Below, in pieces: positions 45,347 to 54,549 of a stretch of 64,000 nucleotides of DNA; positions within the stretch are counted from its first letter, which is position 1; each line of letters opens with the position of its first letter. The notes below the pieces were generated by a model. That model was not told the DNA's origin and made no database searches. It saw only the letters and a list, made by a program, of their open reading frames with translations. Made by a program: the position numbers and the translations under genes. The DNA comes from Planctomycetota bacterium (GTDB lineage: Bacteria; Planctomycetota; UBA8742; UBA2392). The stretch is from assembly GCA_020425605.1 (NCBI GenBank), contig JAGQRH010000013.1:43407-107406 (forward strand), written 5' to 3'.

Positions 45347-46198
45347 CTATTCCTCGAAGTGCCGGCCTTCGAGCTCGACTTGCGTTCGTCGTTTCAGCAA
45401 CTCGCCCGGTTTGGGCTTTGGGATCTGCCAGCGGATGCGAGTCGTGCCGTCAGCCCAGTCCGTGAGCGCTTCCAGGCGCTTCTCCAGTTCACGGCGGGCC
45501 CTTGCAACGTCGCGCGGGCCGGCCTCGGCCGCGACCTTGAACGGCTCACCAAAGCGGACTTCGATTCTAGAGAACGGCAGTGGGATGATCATCTGGTCCC
45601 AGCTTCGGTGCAATTGCGCCGTGCGATTGCATGACCACGACACCGGAATGATTGGCAGCCCGGTCGCCTTTGCCAGCATGATCGGCCCCGGCTTCAGCTT
45701 GTAGCGGGGGCCTCGCGGGCCGTCGCCCACGGTGTTGATGCTTGAGCCTACACTGGCCGCCGCAATCCCTTCGCGTAGCGCCTTGGCTGCGTCGCGCGAG
45801 CTTGAGCCCCGGATTGTGTATCCTCCGTTCTCGCGGATCGGCCTGGCGAGGAACTCTCCGTCCTTGCTGGCGGAGATGATGGAATGCATGCGGATGTCCT
45901 GGCGGCGCCGTGACATCGAATCAAGGTATGCGAAGAAACCGGGTACGCGGTTGTGCCAGCAGACAAATATGTAGTTGGTGCGTTCGTGCAGCAGATCGCG
46001 TCGGAGCTGCCGGTCACCGTGGATTTCCCAGTGGCACGTGTCCGTCCACATTCTGATGCAAGTGCGCGCCGCGGCTGAGGTGGCGGCATAGAGCAATTTC
46101 TCGCGCAGCGAGAACTCGCCGGGGCCTCGATCGCCGTAGTGGCGGAAGTTCATCCACTCGCGCCAGGCTTCGTTTTTTTTCCCGCTTGCGACTGACAT
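45347..46198 (-). CDS. lysophospholipid acyltransferase-like protein (DUF374)
   Basis: A 283-residue DUF374 protein related to bacterial lipid A and phospholipid acyltransferases. The catalytic block appears as FVCWHNRVPGF (a form of HxxxxD/E with the acidic residue missing). The substrate-binding block is GDGPRGPRYKLKPGPIMLA, and LPIIPVSWSCN is the strand before the fourth block. It may acylate a lipid A precursor in the inner membrane. The start at 46198 follows AAGGTGG; the further upstream open frame does not resemble the family. It is divergent from ogt, 50 bases away. Confidence 0.82.
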   Translation of the reverse strand: MSVASGKKNEAWREWMNFRHYGDRGPGEFSLREKLLYAATSAAARTCIRMWTDTCHWEIHGDRQLRRDLLHERTNYIFVCWHNRVPGFFAYLDSMSRRRQDIRMHSIISASKDGEFLARPIRENGGYTIRGSSSRDAAKALREGIAAASVGSSINTVGDGPRGPRYKLKPGPIMLAKATGLPIIPVSWSCNRTAQLHRSWDQMIIPLPFSRIEVRFGEPFKVAAEAGPRDVARARRELEKRLEALTDWADGTTRIRWQIPKPKPGELLKRRTQVELEGRHFEE

Positions 46199-46248
46199 AC
46201 CCACCTTGTCTAGACTGCGGATTACACCCGAAGCGGAAGGGTCGCGCC

Positions 46249-46767
46249 ATGCACAATCGCCTTGCAGTCGCCTACGTCGACTCACCCCTGGGTGAGTTGG
46301 GCCTGGCAGCCGGTGAGCATGGTTTGCTGTGCGTCAGCCTCGGCACATCGCTCGACGGCGCTCTTCCCCGACTGCTGAATCAACGGCATGACAAAGGCAA
46401 GGGCAAGTGCGATCCGTTCGCGTTGCTAGAGCAGGCCTGTGCAGAGCTGGTTGAGTACATGCTCAGCGCGCGGGAGAGATTCGACGTGCCACTTGACCTG
46501 TCAAGCGGAACGGAGTTCCAGCGCACGGTCTGGCGCCACCTGCGCAAGGTCAAGTACGGCCAGGCAACTACCTATGCCGATCTTGCCGAGGCCGCCGGGC
46601 GGCCCCAGGCAACTCGCGCCGTAGGGAACGCCGTGGGGGCGAATCCGCTGCCGATCATTATTCCGTGCCACCGGGTGCTCGCGGCGGGTGGGCGGCTGGG
46701 AGGATTCAGCGGGGGTCTCTCGCGCAAGCGCAAGTTGCTGCGGATCGAGGGGATCAAGTGGAATTGA
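46249..46767 (+). CDS. ogt: methylated-DNA-protein cysteine methyltransferase
   Basis: A 172-residue suicide repair protein that transfers methyl from O6-methylguanine to Cys140 in PIIIPCHRVL. The helix-turn-helix is in FQRTVWRHLRKVKYGQATTY and the active-site Asn in RAVGNAVGANP. The N-terminal domain is of the Ogt/AGT type without the AraC-like Ada part. GGAAGG lies eight bases before ATG 46249. It is housekeeping DNA repair. Confidence 0.93.
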   Translation: MHNRLAVAYVDSPLGELGLAAGEHGLLCVSLGTSLDGALPRLLNQRHDKGKGKCDPFALLEQACAELVEYMLSARERFDVPLDLSSGTEFQRTVWRHLRKVKYGQATTYADLAEAAGRPQATRAVGNAVGANPLPIIIPCHRVLAAGGRLGGFSGGLSRKRKLLRIEGIKWN

Positions 46768-46801
46768 CGTGGAATCCGCGGGCAGTCTTGCCCGTGTGCC
46801 G

Positions 46802-49800
46802 CTACTCGTAGTGCAGCGCCTCGACCGGGTCTTTACGCGCAGCGGCCATGGACGGCAGGATTCCGCAGAAGAAGCCGAACATCACCACAGGCACTGCCAC
46901 ATCCACAGCGAGCATCAGCAGGTCAAAGCCCTTGACGCTTGGTATGTAGGTAAGGAAGTAGACGTCGGGCGGAAACAGCCGGATGCCGGTCATCTCGTCT
47001 ATGAAGTCCTCAATCTGGTTGAGGTACTCCGAAGCCACCATGCCCGTGCCCGCACCCAGCACCGCGCCAAACAGCCCTATGAATAGCGCGTTGAACATGA
47101 ATACGCTGCGAATCCCCCAGGGCGAATGGCCGAGCGCCTTGAGGATGCCGATGTCCTTCACTTTCTCGTTCACCAGCTGGTACACGATGATCACGATGGC
47201 ACCGCCCGCCAGCACGATGATGAAGCTTACGATCAACCCGATCAATGAGCGTTCAATGTTGACCGCCTCAAGCAGTGTGCGTGTTTCGTCTTCCCAGACC
47301 CCGACGCTTACGGCATGGACGCGGTGGTTGCGCATGGCAATGCGCAGGTCATCCTTGAGCTTGTCGCTTTCGTTCTGGCCTTCATAGGGGCGATAGTCTT
47401 TCAGCCGCGCCCCGACCACATAGCGTATCTCGCTGTCCGCCAGCAGCGCGGTCAGTTCTTCAAAGTCGCAGTACATGCGGCCACGGTTTTCTTCGTACAG
47501 CCCGCTGCGGAAGAAGCCGGTGACCTTGAACCAGACCTCGATCGTTCGCGGCACCATCCGGTTGTCTTCGAAGTAGATGCGCGGGATGGTCACGGCAATT
47601 GAGTCGCCGATGTTTACCCCTGCGCCTAATGCGGTTTCCGCCAGCGCGTCACCAAGAATGATGCCGGGCTTGTCGTCGTCGGGGCGCATGCCGGGAGTCG
47701 TGGCGCGCTTTGTGTAGTCCTCCACCGACTCCCCGGGGATCATTGCCGTTCGAACCGGCAGAACCGTGCGGTAGGCCTGCATGCGAGCCTGCACGGCCTC
47801 GGCCTGCGCGTCGAAGTTCTCGACGGCGTAGGCCATTGGCACCTTCTGTCGAACACCCATCCGCTTGCGTAACGGCAGCAGGTCTTCCGGGTTGGCGATT
47901 CCGGCGCGCAGGTTCTGGAAAAGGTCGAGCGCCCGGTCGAGGTTTGCGGCCTCTGCCTCCCGGATGCCGTCGTCATAGATCGCGAGGTACTTCTGTCCCA
48001 GCGCTGTCAGTGCTGCTTCACGTTGCGCCTCGGTCAGGTCTTGCTCGCGCACCTTGGCCTCGGCCGCCTGGGTAGCCGTGTTGATCTGGTCCCAGATCCG
48101 GTTCGTGAGCTCCGCATCCGCAATCGGAGTGTCCGGCTCGGTCGCAAAGTTCTTGAGGGTCAGCGTGTTGTCCGTGTAGAGCATGCTGATGGCGCCGACA
48201 CTGGGGCCGCTGCCGGTGAGGTACTCCGCAAAGATGATTCTTGAGCCGGTGTAGTTGACCTGCTGGAAGCGCTCGGTGGGGGACGCATCTTTCAGCTGCT
48301 CAAGCAGCATCGCGCGGACATCGGCCTCGCACGCCCTGAGAATTTCTCCCAGCTGCTTCAGGTCTTCGGTGCGGCTGGCGGCCTTGTACGACTCTCGCAC
48401 GCGTTCATAGATCTTGCGCCCAGGGCTGAATTCGAGGTAGCGGACGTTGTCGAACTCGCGCCAACGCACACGTCCTGTGGCGGTCGTGAAGCGACGCAAA
48501 GCGAGCGTGCGGGTCATGTCGTCCGGAAACCGGCCGGTGCCCTTGGCGTCTTCGGTGAACATGAATTCACGGCGGGCCTCGGTGGCCTCGACGCTCTCCG
48601 CGGTTTCCCAACCGAGCGTGGCACCGAGAATGTTCAGCATCGGACCGAGTACGTACTGGTCGCGGAACTCGGTCAACTCGGCGCTGGCGACGTATTCACC
48701 AAGGTTGCTGATGTGCGGCTCGCGCGAGGCATCTACACCGACCAGCTCCGCGATGGGCAGTTCACGAGAGCCGGACTTGGGCGTGATGAAGGTCTTGGTG
48801 GACAGCCGCCAGGAGACGCCGGAGACATCGTGCTCGCCGGCGGCGTTCTTGTGTTCGTTGAGTGCTTCCTCGGCGCGGTCGAATTCTTCCTGCAAGGCTG
48901 ACCGAAAGATTGGCCCGTACCACTCGAGATGGATCTCCTGCTCGATCTTCTTCGGCTCGCCGACACGCGAGAGGTAGAACTCCTTGGGAGTGACAACTTT
49001 GCCGTTGTCCTGCAAACACTCGCGATCGAAATCCGTCAGCCCTTCTCCCGTCCGCAGGCGCTGGATGAAGGCGTCTTCGTCGCGAGTGTCGGTCTTGTCC
49101 GGCTCAGGGTCGTCCGGCCTGTCGCCTTCAACCGGCGGCGGAGGCTGGACTCGCAGGTAGTCGGCGGGGTCGGGCAGTCCGTCCTTGTCGGCCGCGCGAT
49201 ATAGCTCAAGTGCGTTCTCAAGCGCTCGTTCCCACGCGGGCAGCATTTCTTCGTCGGCTTCAATCCGCTTGACGTAGTGCGCCCATTCGGCTTGCCGCAG
49301 CGAGTCCATGCGCATTCGCATATGGATGTCGTCGCTGCGGAAGCGCACCAGAATGTGAGACAGGCTGCCGCGCATCTGCTCACGGAAGTCGGTTTGGAAT
49401 CCCGTCATGACACTATTGACCAGGATCAGCACTACCACACCGAGCATGATACCGAACACAGCCAGCAGGCTCAGAACACGCTTTCGCAGGAATCGCAGGC
49501 TGACGAAGGTGCTCGCACCGCTGTTGAAATAGTGAAGGATTGAGCGGCACAGGAAATAGTCGACCACAAGAAAGAACTGAAACTTGATGGACGTCCAGCC
49601 GGCGCTCAGGCCCGAGCTGCCGCCCAACAGTACGCCGCCTACTGCCAATGGCACCAGCAGGTTCAGTGTGACGAGCGTGCCGATCCCCTGTGCCGTGCGC
49701 CAGATCTGACGGTGGTCACCCGTCCTGAGTTGCAGCAGGCTGATCAGGCCTGCGAGCGTGCCCGTCAGTGGCAATACCGGCAGCCCGATGAACCCCAGCA

Positions 49801-50005
49801 AGCCCGGCGTCAGCTTCTTTGGAAAGGCGCGGACGACGATGATTTCGGTCGCGAGAATGCCCGCCCCGAGCGCCATCATGGTCAGTGCCGCGCCGGCCGA
49901 CCAGGCGGCGTTGACGTCCAGCATCAGGTGATGCACCTGCCACAGCACGATCGCGGCCGCAAGCAGCAGGAAGAACAGGAATGCAAGGCCGCGCAGTACG
50001 ATCAT
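46802..50005 (-). CDS. very large FtsX/LolE-like ABC transporter permease
   Basis: A 1067-residue permease. Four extra N-terminal hydrophobic helices (about 5-25, 37-55, 70-90, 105-130) precede the usual LolC/E-like first helix (about 175-200, SLRFLRKRVLSLLAVFGIML). The periplasmic region (about 210-890) is far longer than usual (typically about 230) and rich in Glu/Arg helices. Three helices follow (about 905-930, 955-985, 1030-1055) with the FtsX cytoplasmic-loop motif VNEKVKDIGILKALGHSPWG near 938. LolE/MacB-type permeases move lipids or lipoproteins or transmit mechanical force. No ATPase gene is beside it. No ribosome site is clear at 50005, so a later start is possible. Confidence 0.85.
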   Translation of the reverse strand: MIVLRGLAFLFFLLLAAAIVLWQVHHLMLDVNAAWSAGAALTMMALGAGILATEIIVVRAFPKKLTPGLLGFIGLPVLPLTGTLAGLISLLQLRTGDHRQIWRTAQGIGTLVTLNLLVPLAVGGVLLGGSSGLSAGWTSIKFQFFLVVDYFLCRSILHYFNSGASTFVSLRFLRKRVLSLLAVFGIMLGVVVLILVNSVMTGFQTDFREQMRGSLSHILVRFRSDDIHMRMRMDSLRQAEWAHYVKRIEADEEMLPAWERALENALELYRAADKDGLPDPADYLRVQPPPPVEGDRPDDPEPDKTDTRDEDAFIQRLRTGEGLTDFDRECLQDNGKVVTPKEFYLSRVGEPKKIEQEIHLEWYGPIFRSALQEEFDRAEEALNEHKNAAGEHDVSGVSWRLSTKTFITPKSGSRELPIAELVGVDASREPHISNLGEYVASAELTEFRDQYVLGPMLNILGATLGWETAESVEATEARREFMFTEDAKGTGRFPDDMTRTLALRRFTTATGRVRWREFDNVRYLEFSPGRKIYERVRESYKAASRTEDLKQLGEILRACEADVRAMLLEQLKDASPTERFQQVNYTGSRIIFAEYLTGSGPSVGAISMLYTDNTLTLKNFATEPDTPIADAELTNRIWDQINTATQAAEAKVREQDLTEAQREAALTALGQKYLAIYDDGIREAEAANLDRALDLFQNLRAGIANPEDLLPLRKRMGVRQKVPMAYAVENFDAQAEAVQARMQAYRTVLPVRTAMIPGESVEDYTKRATTPGMRPDDDKPGIILGDALAETALGAGVNIGDSIAVTIPRIYFEDNRMVPRTIEVWFKVTGFFRSGLYEENRGRMYCDFEELTALLADSEIRYVVGARLKDYRPYEGQNESDKLKDDLRIAMRNHRVHAVSVGVWEDETRTLLEAVNIERSLIGLIVSFIIVLAGGAIVIIVYQLVNEKVKDIGILKALGHSPWGIRSVFMFNALFIGLFGAVLGAGTGMVASEYLNQIEDFIDEMTGIRLFPPDVYFLTYIPSVKGFDLLMLAVDVAVPVVMFGFFCGILPSMAAARKDPVEALHYE

Positions 50006-50105
50006 TGGCTCAAGAGGGGTACACCGAGGGCTTCGGCACTATATCGGTACTTTGATACGCGCAAGCCCAGCAAATGGGGAAGCCCGGGGTCGCCCCCGGC
50101 CCCGG

Positions 50106-51833
50106 TTATTCTTTGTCCGACGTTCGCGGAACGACTTCCTTGTGCGGGTCACCGAGCAGAACGCGGGCATGCTCGACCAACTCGGAGAATCTCGCCGCCA
50201 GCTGGTGCAGGCCCTCGATTTTGCGAAGCTCCGGCGAATCCAGCTCTTCGAGCACGCTTTCGACCGCGATGCGTGCGCGCTGCACGGCCGCATCCTGTTG
50301 GTTGACGTGCTCACGCCGCATGTGGGGGAAGAGGATGACTTCGCGAATGCTGTCCGTGCCGGTCAGAAGCATCACCAGCCGGTCGATGCCGACGCCGAGG
50401 CCACCTGCGGGTGGCATGCCGGCCTCCAGCGCTTCGACATAGTCGTAGTCGACTTCCTTCGGCGCCTCGACGTCCTTTGACGCCTTGCCCAACTCGACCT
50501 GCTCTTCGAATCGCCGAAGCTGCTCGACGGGCTCGTTCAGTTCGCTGAAGGCGTTGGCGAACTCGACTCCACCGATGAACAGCTCAAACCGCTCGGCGAT
50601 GTCCGGCTGGTCTGGCTTGGACTTCGTCAGCGGGCAGATCGCGGTCGGGTAGTCGATCATGAAGGTCGGCTGGATCAGCTTGGGCTCGACGTGGTGCTCA
50701 AGGATCTCGTTGACCGTGTTCCAGTAGTCCTGCTTCGGGTCGATTTCCAGGCGCTTTGCCTCGGCCGCGACCTTTTCCTTTTCGGTCATCTCGAAACCGA
50801 CCGCTTCCTGGAACAGGTCACCGTACTTCGCTCGGCGGAATGGCGGCGTCAGGTCGATCTCGTGGCCGTTCCAGTTGAACTTCAGGTCGTCGTTGCCGCG
50901 CACGGCCCTGGCTGCGGCGACAATCATCCCCTGTGTCAACTCCATCATGCGCTCGTAGTCGGCGTAGGCTTCGTACAACTCGAGCATGGTGAACTCGGGG
51001 TTGTGGGTGTGGTCGATGCCCTCGTTGCGGAAGTTGCGGTTGATCTCGAACACCCGCTCGAAGCCGCCAACCAGCAGGCGCTTGAGATACAACTCCGGGG
51101 CTATGCGCAGGTAGAGGTTCATGCCCAGCGTGTTGTGGTGGGTAATGAACGGTCGTGCGCGCGCGCCGCCGGGCACCGGGTGCATCATCGGGGTCTCAAC
51201 CTCGAGGAAGCGCTCGCCCTCAAGGTAGTGACGGATGGTGGTGACCACGGTGCTGCGCTGCTCAAAGCGTGCGCGCACGTCGCCGTGGACCATCAGGTCC
51301 AGGTAGCGCTTGCGGTGGCGCTGCTCGGGGTCGGTCAGCGCGTCTACTGACTTCTTGTTGCCCTCTTCGTCTGTGAATTCGCGCGGCAGCGGCGGCACCG
51401 ACAGCGCCTTGGTAAGGAAGCGCAGCTCGGATGCGAACAGCGTGACTTCGCCCGTGCGCGTGCGCTGGACGTCGCCCTTGACCCAGACGAAGTCACCCAG
51501 GTCGAGGTTTTCATAGATCGCCATGCCCTGCGCGCCGATGCCCTTCTCATTCATGTAGACCTGCAGCTTGCCGCTGCCGTCATACACGTCGAGGAAGATC
51601 GCCTTCTTGCCCATTTTGCGGTTGGCCAGCACGCGCCCGGCGATGGCGCAGTCCTTCAGTGCGGCAGGGGCGTCGGCCGTGGCGGCCTTTTCGGCAGTCT
51701 CGAACTCGGTGCGGATCAGCGCGTTGGTCGTGCGTTCCGGCGTGCGGACTTCGTAGGGGTTTACGCCCAAGGCAGCCAGCGCGTCGCGCTTGCCTTCTCG
51801 TATGGCCCTGTATTCGTTGACTTCCTGCGACAT
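50106..51833 (-). CDS. lysS: lysyl-tRNA synthetase, class II, with C-terminal extension
   Basis: A 575-residue LysS that charges tRNA-Lys with lysine using ATP. The OB-fold anticodon domain covers about 60-165. Class II motif 1 is in RSTVVTTIRHYLEGERFLEV, motif 2 FRNEGIDHTHNPEFTMLE, and motif 3 GGLGVGIDRLVMLLTG near 480-495. Family members usually end soon after motif 3, at about 500 residues. This one goes on another 60-70 residues with a helical segment (QQDAAVQRARIAVESVLEEL). The start ATG 51833 follows GGAGG with four bases between. A gap of 162 bases separates it from the cytochrome gene upstream. Confidence 0.95.
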   Translation of the reverse strand: MSQEVNEYRAIREGKRDALAALGVNPYEVRTPERTTNALIRTEFETAEKAATADAPAALKDCAIAGRVLANRKMGKKAIFLDVYDGSGKLQVYMNEKGIGAQGMAIYENLDLGDFVWVKGDVQRTRTGEVTLFASELRFLTKALSVPPLPREFTDEEGNKKSVDALTDPEQRHRKRYLDLMVHGDVRARFEQRSTVVTTIRHYLEGERFLEVETPMMHPVPGGARARPFITHHNTLGMNLYLRIAPELYLKRLLVGGFERVFEINRNFRNEGIDHTHNPEFTMLELYEAYADYERMMELTQGMIVAAARAVRGNDDLKFNWNGHEIDLTPPFRRAKYGDLFQEAVGFEMTEKEKVAAEAKRLEIDPKQDYWNTVNEILEHHVEPKLIQPTFMIDYPTAICPLTKSKPDQPDIAERFELFIGGVEFANAFSELNEPVEQLRRFEEQVELGKASKDVEAPKEVDYDYVEALEAGMPPAGGLGVGIDRLVMLLTGTDSIREVILFPHMRREHVNQQDAAVQRARIAVESVLEELDSPELRKIEGLHQLAARFSELVEHARVLLGDPHKEVVPRTSDKE

Positions 51834-51995
51834 GGCACCTCCGTAAGGCCGCGCATGCTAACAGCAGGCGGCTATGGGGCTAGTGATAGAGGGAGAAGGC
51901 AACGCCCACGCCGATGCCCGGCACAGGGCCGGGCGGCGCGGGCTCAACGCTTTCGGAAGCGTCTCATGCCGGTAAACGGCGGGGAGTTGCAGCAG

Positions 51996-52838
51996 CTACT
52001 TCTTCTCGAACCAGGCCAGCAGGTCGAGCAAGTCTTTCTCCGGCATGCGCTGGTCGCTGAAGCCCGGCATGTACTCGTTGTTTTTCTGGCCAGAATCCTT
52101 GATGCGGGCAGCGATGCGGCCGAGCCGGTCGGCCGGAATGCCGCCGCCATGCAGGTCGCGTTCGTCCACGTCGACCAGTGGCGCAACGCCGTCCACCTCG
52201 TGGCAGGTGCCGCAGTATTTGAGCGCCATTTTCTTTCCGCGCTCAGGGTCGCCACCGGTAAGTGTTTCAGGAATGGTGTAGCTGCGGGCCTTCCAGTCGA
52301 TGTTGACGGCCGTGGCATGGTCCTTGTCGCCGCTGCTGGCCTTGAGGAACGCGTCGAGGTTCGCAAGATCCTGGGGCTCGGCGCCTTCCTCCGGGCCGCC
52401 CATCCAGTAAGGCACGCAGACGTCCCCGCCGAGAGTGGCGTTGTGGCTGCCGGTGTTCTTGATGTTCGTGCGCCAGCGCGCGCCGTAGACGCTGATCGCG
52501 GCACGCTGGTGGTCGCCGGCGTCGGCCGTCATGGTGTCACCCTTTTCCATTGAGTGGCATGAGGCGCAAGTCATGAGATTGCCGTAAGTCTTTTCATAGA
52601 AGAACTTGCGCCCGGCTTCGGGGTCACCTTTCAGGGTCTTTGCCACATCCCAGTTCTTGGCGAAGCGTTCCTCGAGCTTGTCGCCGCCGGTTTCACCACC
52701 GCATGCATCGCCACCGCAGGCATCCCCGCCGCAACCTCCGTCATTGGTGCCTGTCGGCTGGCTGCTGGCGCAACCCAGGGCGACAAGGCTGAATGAAAGG
52801 CTCACCAGGGCCAATAGCCCGACGATTCGGCTGCGCAT
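51996..52838 (-). CDS. dihaem cytochrome c lipoprotein
   Basis: A 280-residue predicted lipoprotein (lipobox VALGC, C23) with two class I cytochrome c domains. The first haem motif CASCH is near 110 and the second CGTCH near 205; each is followed by a Met or Tyr-rich segment that could give the sixth ligand (YMPGFSDQRMP at the end). Between the lipid anchor and the first haem lies a repeated Cys-Gly-Gly-Asp sequence (CGGDACGGDACGG). It probably carries electrons in the periplasm to an oxidase or to the copper protein family found in this genome. GGAG lies eight bases before ATG 52838. Confidence 0.88.
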   Translation of the reverse strand: MRSRIVGLLALVSLSFSLVALGCASSQPTGTNDGGCGGDACGGDACGGETGGDKLEERFAKNWDVAKTLKGDPEAGRKFFYEKTYGNLMTCASCHSMEKGDTMTADAGDHQRAAISVYGARWRTNIKNTGSHNATLGGDVCVPYWMGGPEEGAEPQDLANLDAFLKASSGDKDHATAVNIDWKARSYTIPETLTGGDPERGKKMALKYCGTCHEVDGVAPLVDVDERDLHGGGIPADRLGRIAARIKDSGQKNNEYMPGFSDQRMPEKDLLDLLAWFEKK

Positions 52839-52941
52839 GCATTTCTCCGGTTGATGGAACTCACAGGCGGAACACATCAGGCTACGGAACTATTCACCAA
52901 AACTCATGCAGGATCGGCCCGCAGATTTCCTGTTCCCGGTC

Positions 52942-52969
52942 TTGACGGCTCGTCCGAGGTAGCTACCTT
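52942..52969 (+). promoter_or_regulatory. possible promoter of the rplU-rpmA operon
   Basis: TTGACG (52942-52947), a 16-base spacer and TACCTT (52964-52969). The -10 is weak (three consensus positions). It would leave a leader of about 75 bases before ATG 53049. Confidence 0.3.
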
Positions 52970-53048
52970 TTCCGCCCCGGTCCCGCTGGAGGGTTGAGAC
53001 ACCGAGCTTGTCGAGGTGCCCCAACAGCGACCGAAGTGTGAGGCTGAC

Positions 53049-53363
53049 ATGTACGCGATTATTGCAGACGGCGGGCGCCAGTACCGCCTTGAGAAGGGCA
53101 CCGAGTTCAAGCTCGATCGCCTGGGACAGAAGAAGGGCGAGAAGCTTAGCCTGGATCAGGTCCTGCTCGTGGCTGACGGCGACAACGTAAAAGTGGGCGC
53201 GCCTACAGTTGCCGGCGCTGCGGTTGAAGTCGAAGTGCTGGACGAGGTCAAGGACGAGAAGCTGATCGCCTTCACCTATCGCCGCCGCAAGCACAACAGC
53301 AAGCGCAAGCGTGGCCACCGTCAGCGCCACACACTGGTCAAGGTCACTAACATCAAGGGTTAA
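53049..53363 (+). CDS. rplU: 50S ribosomal protein L21
   Basis: A 104-residue L21, the usual length, binding 23S rRNA near domain I-IV contacts on the large subunit. It starts MYAIIADGGRQYRLEKGTEF and ends with the basic patch RRRKHNSKRKRGHRQ and HTLVKVTNIKG, both standard. It is the first gene of the L21-L27 pair, with a gap of only three bases. The usual obgE gene does not follow here. Confidence 0.97.
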   Translation: MYAIIADGGRQYRLEKGTEFKLDRLGQKKGEKLSLDQVLLVADGDNVKVGAPTVAGAAVEVEVLDEVKDEKLIAFTYRRRKHNSKRKRGHRQRHTLVKVTNIKG

Positions 53364-53366
53364 GTC

Positions 53367-53621
53367 ATGGCTCATAAAAAGGGCGGCGGCAGCACCAAGA
53401 ACGGCCGCGACAGTAATCCGAAGTACCGCGGGCTGAAGAAGTCCGGCGGCCAGTTCGTGCGCGCGGGCAACATCCTTGTTCGCCAGGTGGGCACGAAGTA
53501 CCACCCGGGCAAGAACGTGGGCATGGGGCGCGACTTCACCCTGTTCGCACTGTGCGACGGCAAGATGTGTTTTTCCGGCACTTCCCGGAAAAAGATAAAC
53601 ATTGAGCCCGTGGCAGCTTAG
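53367..53621 (+). CDS. rpmA: 50S ribosomal protein L27
   Basis: An 84-residue L27. It begins [17 protein letters not shown], the flexible N-terminus that reaches the peptidyl transferase centre, with no N-terminal extension needing a protease as in Firmicutes. The core [20 protein letters not shown] and the end [15 protein letters not shown] are normal. It directly follows rplU and is ended by a good terminator. Confidence 0.97.
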   Translation: MAHKKGGGSTKNGRDSNPKYRGLKKSGGQFVRAGNILVRQVGTKYHPGKNVGMGRDFTLFALCDGKMCFSGTSRKKINIEPVAA

Positions 53622-53643
53622 CCACCACTGACACTCCACTCAG

Positions 53644-53669
53644 TCGCCCGGGCCTAAACGCCCGGGCGA
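53644..53669 (+). terminator. intrinsic terminator after rpmA
   Basis: TCGCCCGGGC and GCCCGGGCGA pair perfectly (10 bp, loop CTAAAC), then TTTTCTTT. It stands 23 bases past the rpmA stop. Confidence 0.85.
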
Positions 53670-53781
53670 TTTTCTTTGTAGAACATTGAGCACATGGAGG
53701 GCGCCATGCGAATGCGATGTCGAGTAGAAAGCCAGACGACCTGAATCCAACTTTCCAATCTTGATTACCGGAGACACTGAC

Positions 53782-54435
53782 ATGAGCGAAACACAGGAAT
53801 ACCGGGGCATCCCCCGCATCGGCGACAAGGCCCCCGACTTTGAGGCTGTCACCACCGAAGGCACGCTGAAGTTCAGCGACTGGAAGAAGGACAAGTGGAC
53901 CATCCTGTTCAGCCACCCTGCCGACTTCACGCCCGTCTGCAGCACCGAGCTGACCGAGTTCGCCAAGCGCAGCAAGGAATTTGAGCAGCGCAACACCAAG
54001 CTGATCGGCCTCAGCATCGACAGCATTCACAGCCATCTGGCATGGCGCGAGAATCTGAAGAAGATCCTGGACGTCGAGATCAACTACCCGTTGATCGCCG
54101 ACCTCAACACCAAGGTCGCCCAGGCCTATGGCCTTCTGCACCCCAACGAGAGCCAGACCGCCACGGTTCGCGCCGTGTTCGTGATCGACCCGAAGGACAC
54201 TGTCCGGGCGATCATTTACTACCCGCTGAACGTTGGCCGAAACATTGACGAAGTCGTACGTCTTCTCGACGGTCTGCAGACCACGGACAAGTACGGCGTG
54301 GCCGCCCCGGTGAACTGGAAGCCGGGCGACAAGGTGATCGTTCCGCCGCCCAAGAGCGTCGCGGACGTCGCCGAACGCGAGAGCCACAAGGAGTATGAAC
54401 GCGTCGACTTCTACCTCAACAAGAAGTCGCTGTAG
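53782..54435 (+). CDS. 1-Cys peroxiredoxin (Prx6 type)
   Basis: A 217-residue peroxiredoxin that reduces hydrogen or alkyl peroxides. The active-site segment SHPADFTPVCSTEL contains Cys53, the only Cys in the protein, so it must be reduced by an outside thiol or ascorbate. The C-terminal domain begins WKPGDKVIVPPP, a Prx6 feature. Length is as usual. The start is ATG 53782, 20 bases after the TTG that opens the frame. It has its own terminator and is probably a single-gene unit. Confidence 0.93.
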   Translation: MSETQEYRGIPRIGDKAPDFEAVTTEGTLKFSDWKKDKWTILFSHPADFTPVCSTELTEFAKRSKEFEQRNTKLIGLSIDSIHSHLAWRENLKKILDVEINYPLIADLNTKVAQAYGLLHPNESQTATVRAVFVIDPKDTVRAIIYYPLNVGRNIDEVVRLLDGLQTTDKYGVAAPVNWKPGDKVIVPPPKSVADVAERESHKEYERVDFYLNKKSL

Positions 54436-54467
54436 GTGACGTCGGCTTCCAGCGCGCAGCAGCTTCA

Positions 54468-54495
54468 AAGGGCGGAGAGCTTGCTCTCCGCCCTT
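54468..54495 (+). terminator. terminator after the peroxiredoxin gene
   Basis: AAGGGCGGAGAG and CTCTCCGCCCTT pair perfectly (12 bp) around CTTG. The symmetric ends suit both strands, though only a few T follow on the plus strand. Confidence 0.75.
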
Positions 54496-54549
54496 TCCTG
54501 TGCACAGGTCATTCGCTAGCGTGAACGCTTACCCGAACCGGAGAGCGCC

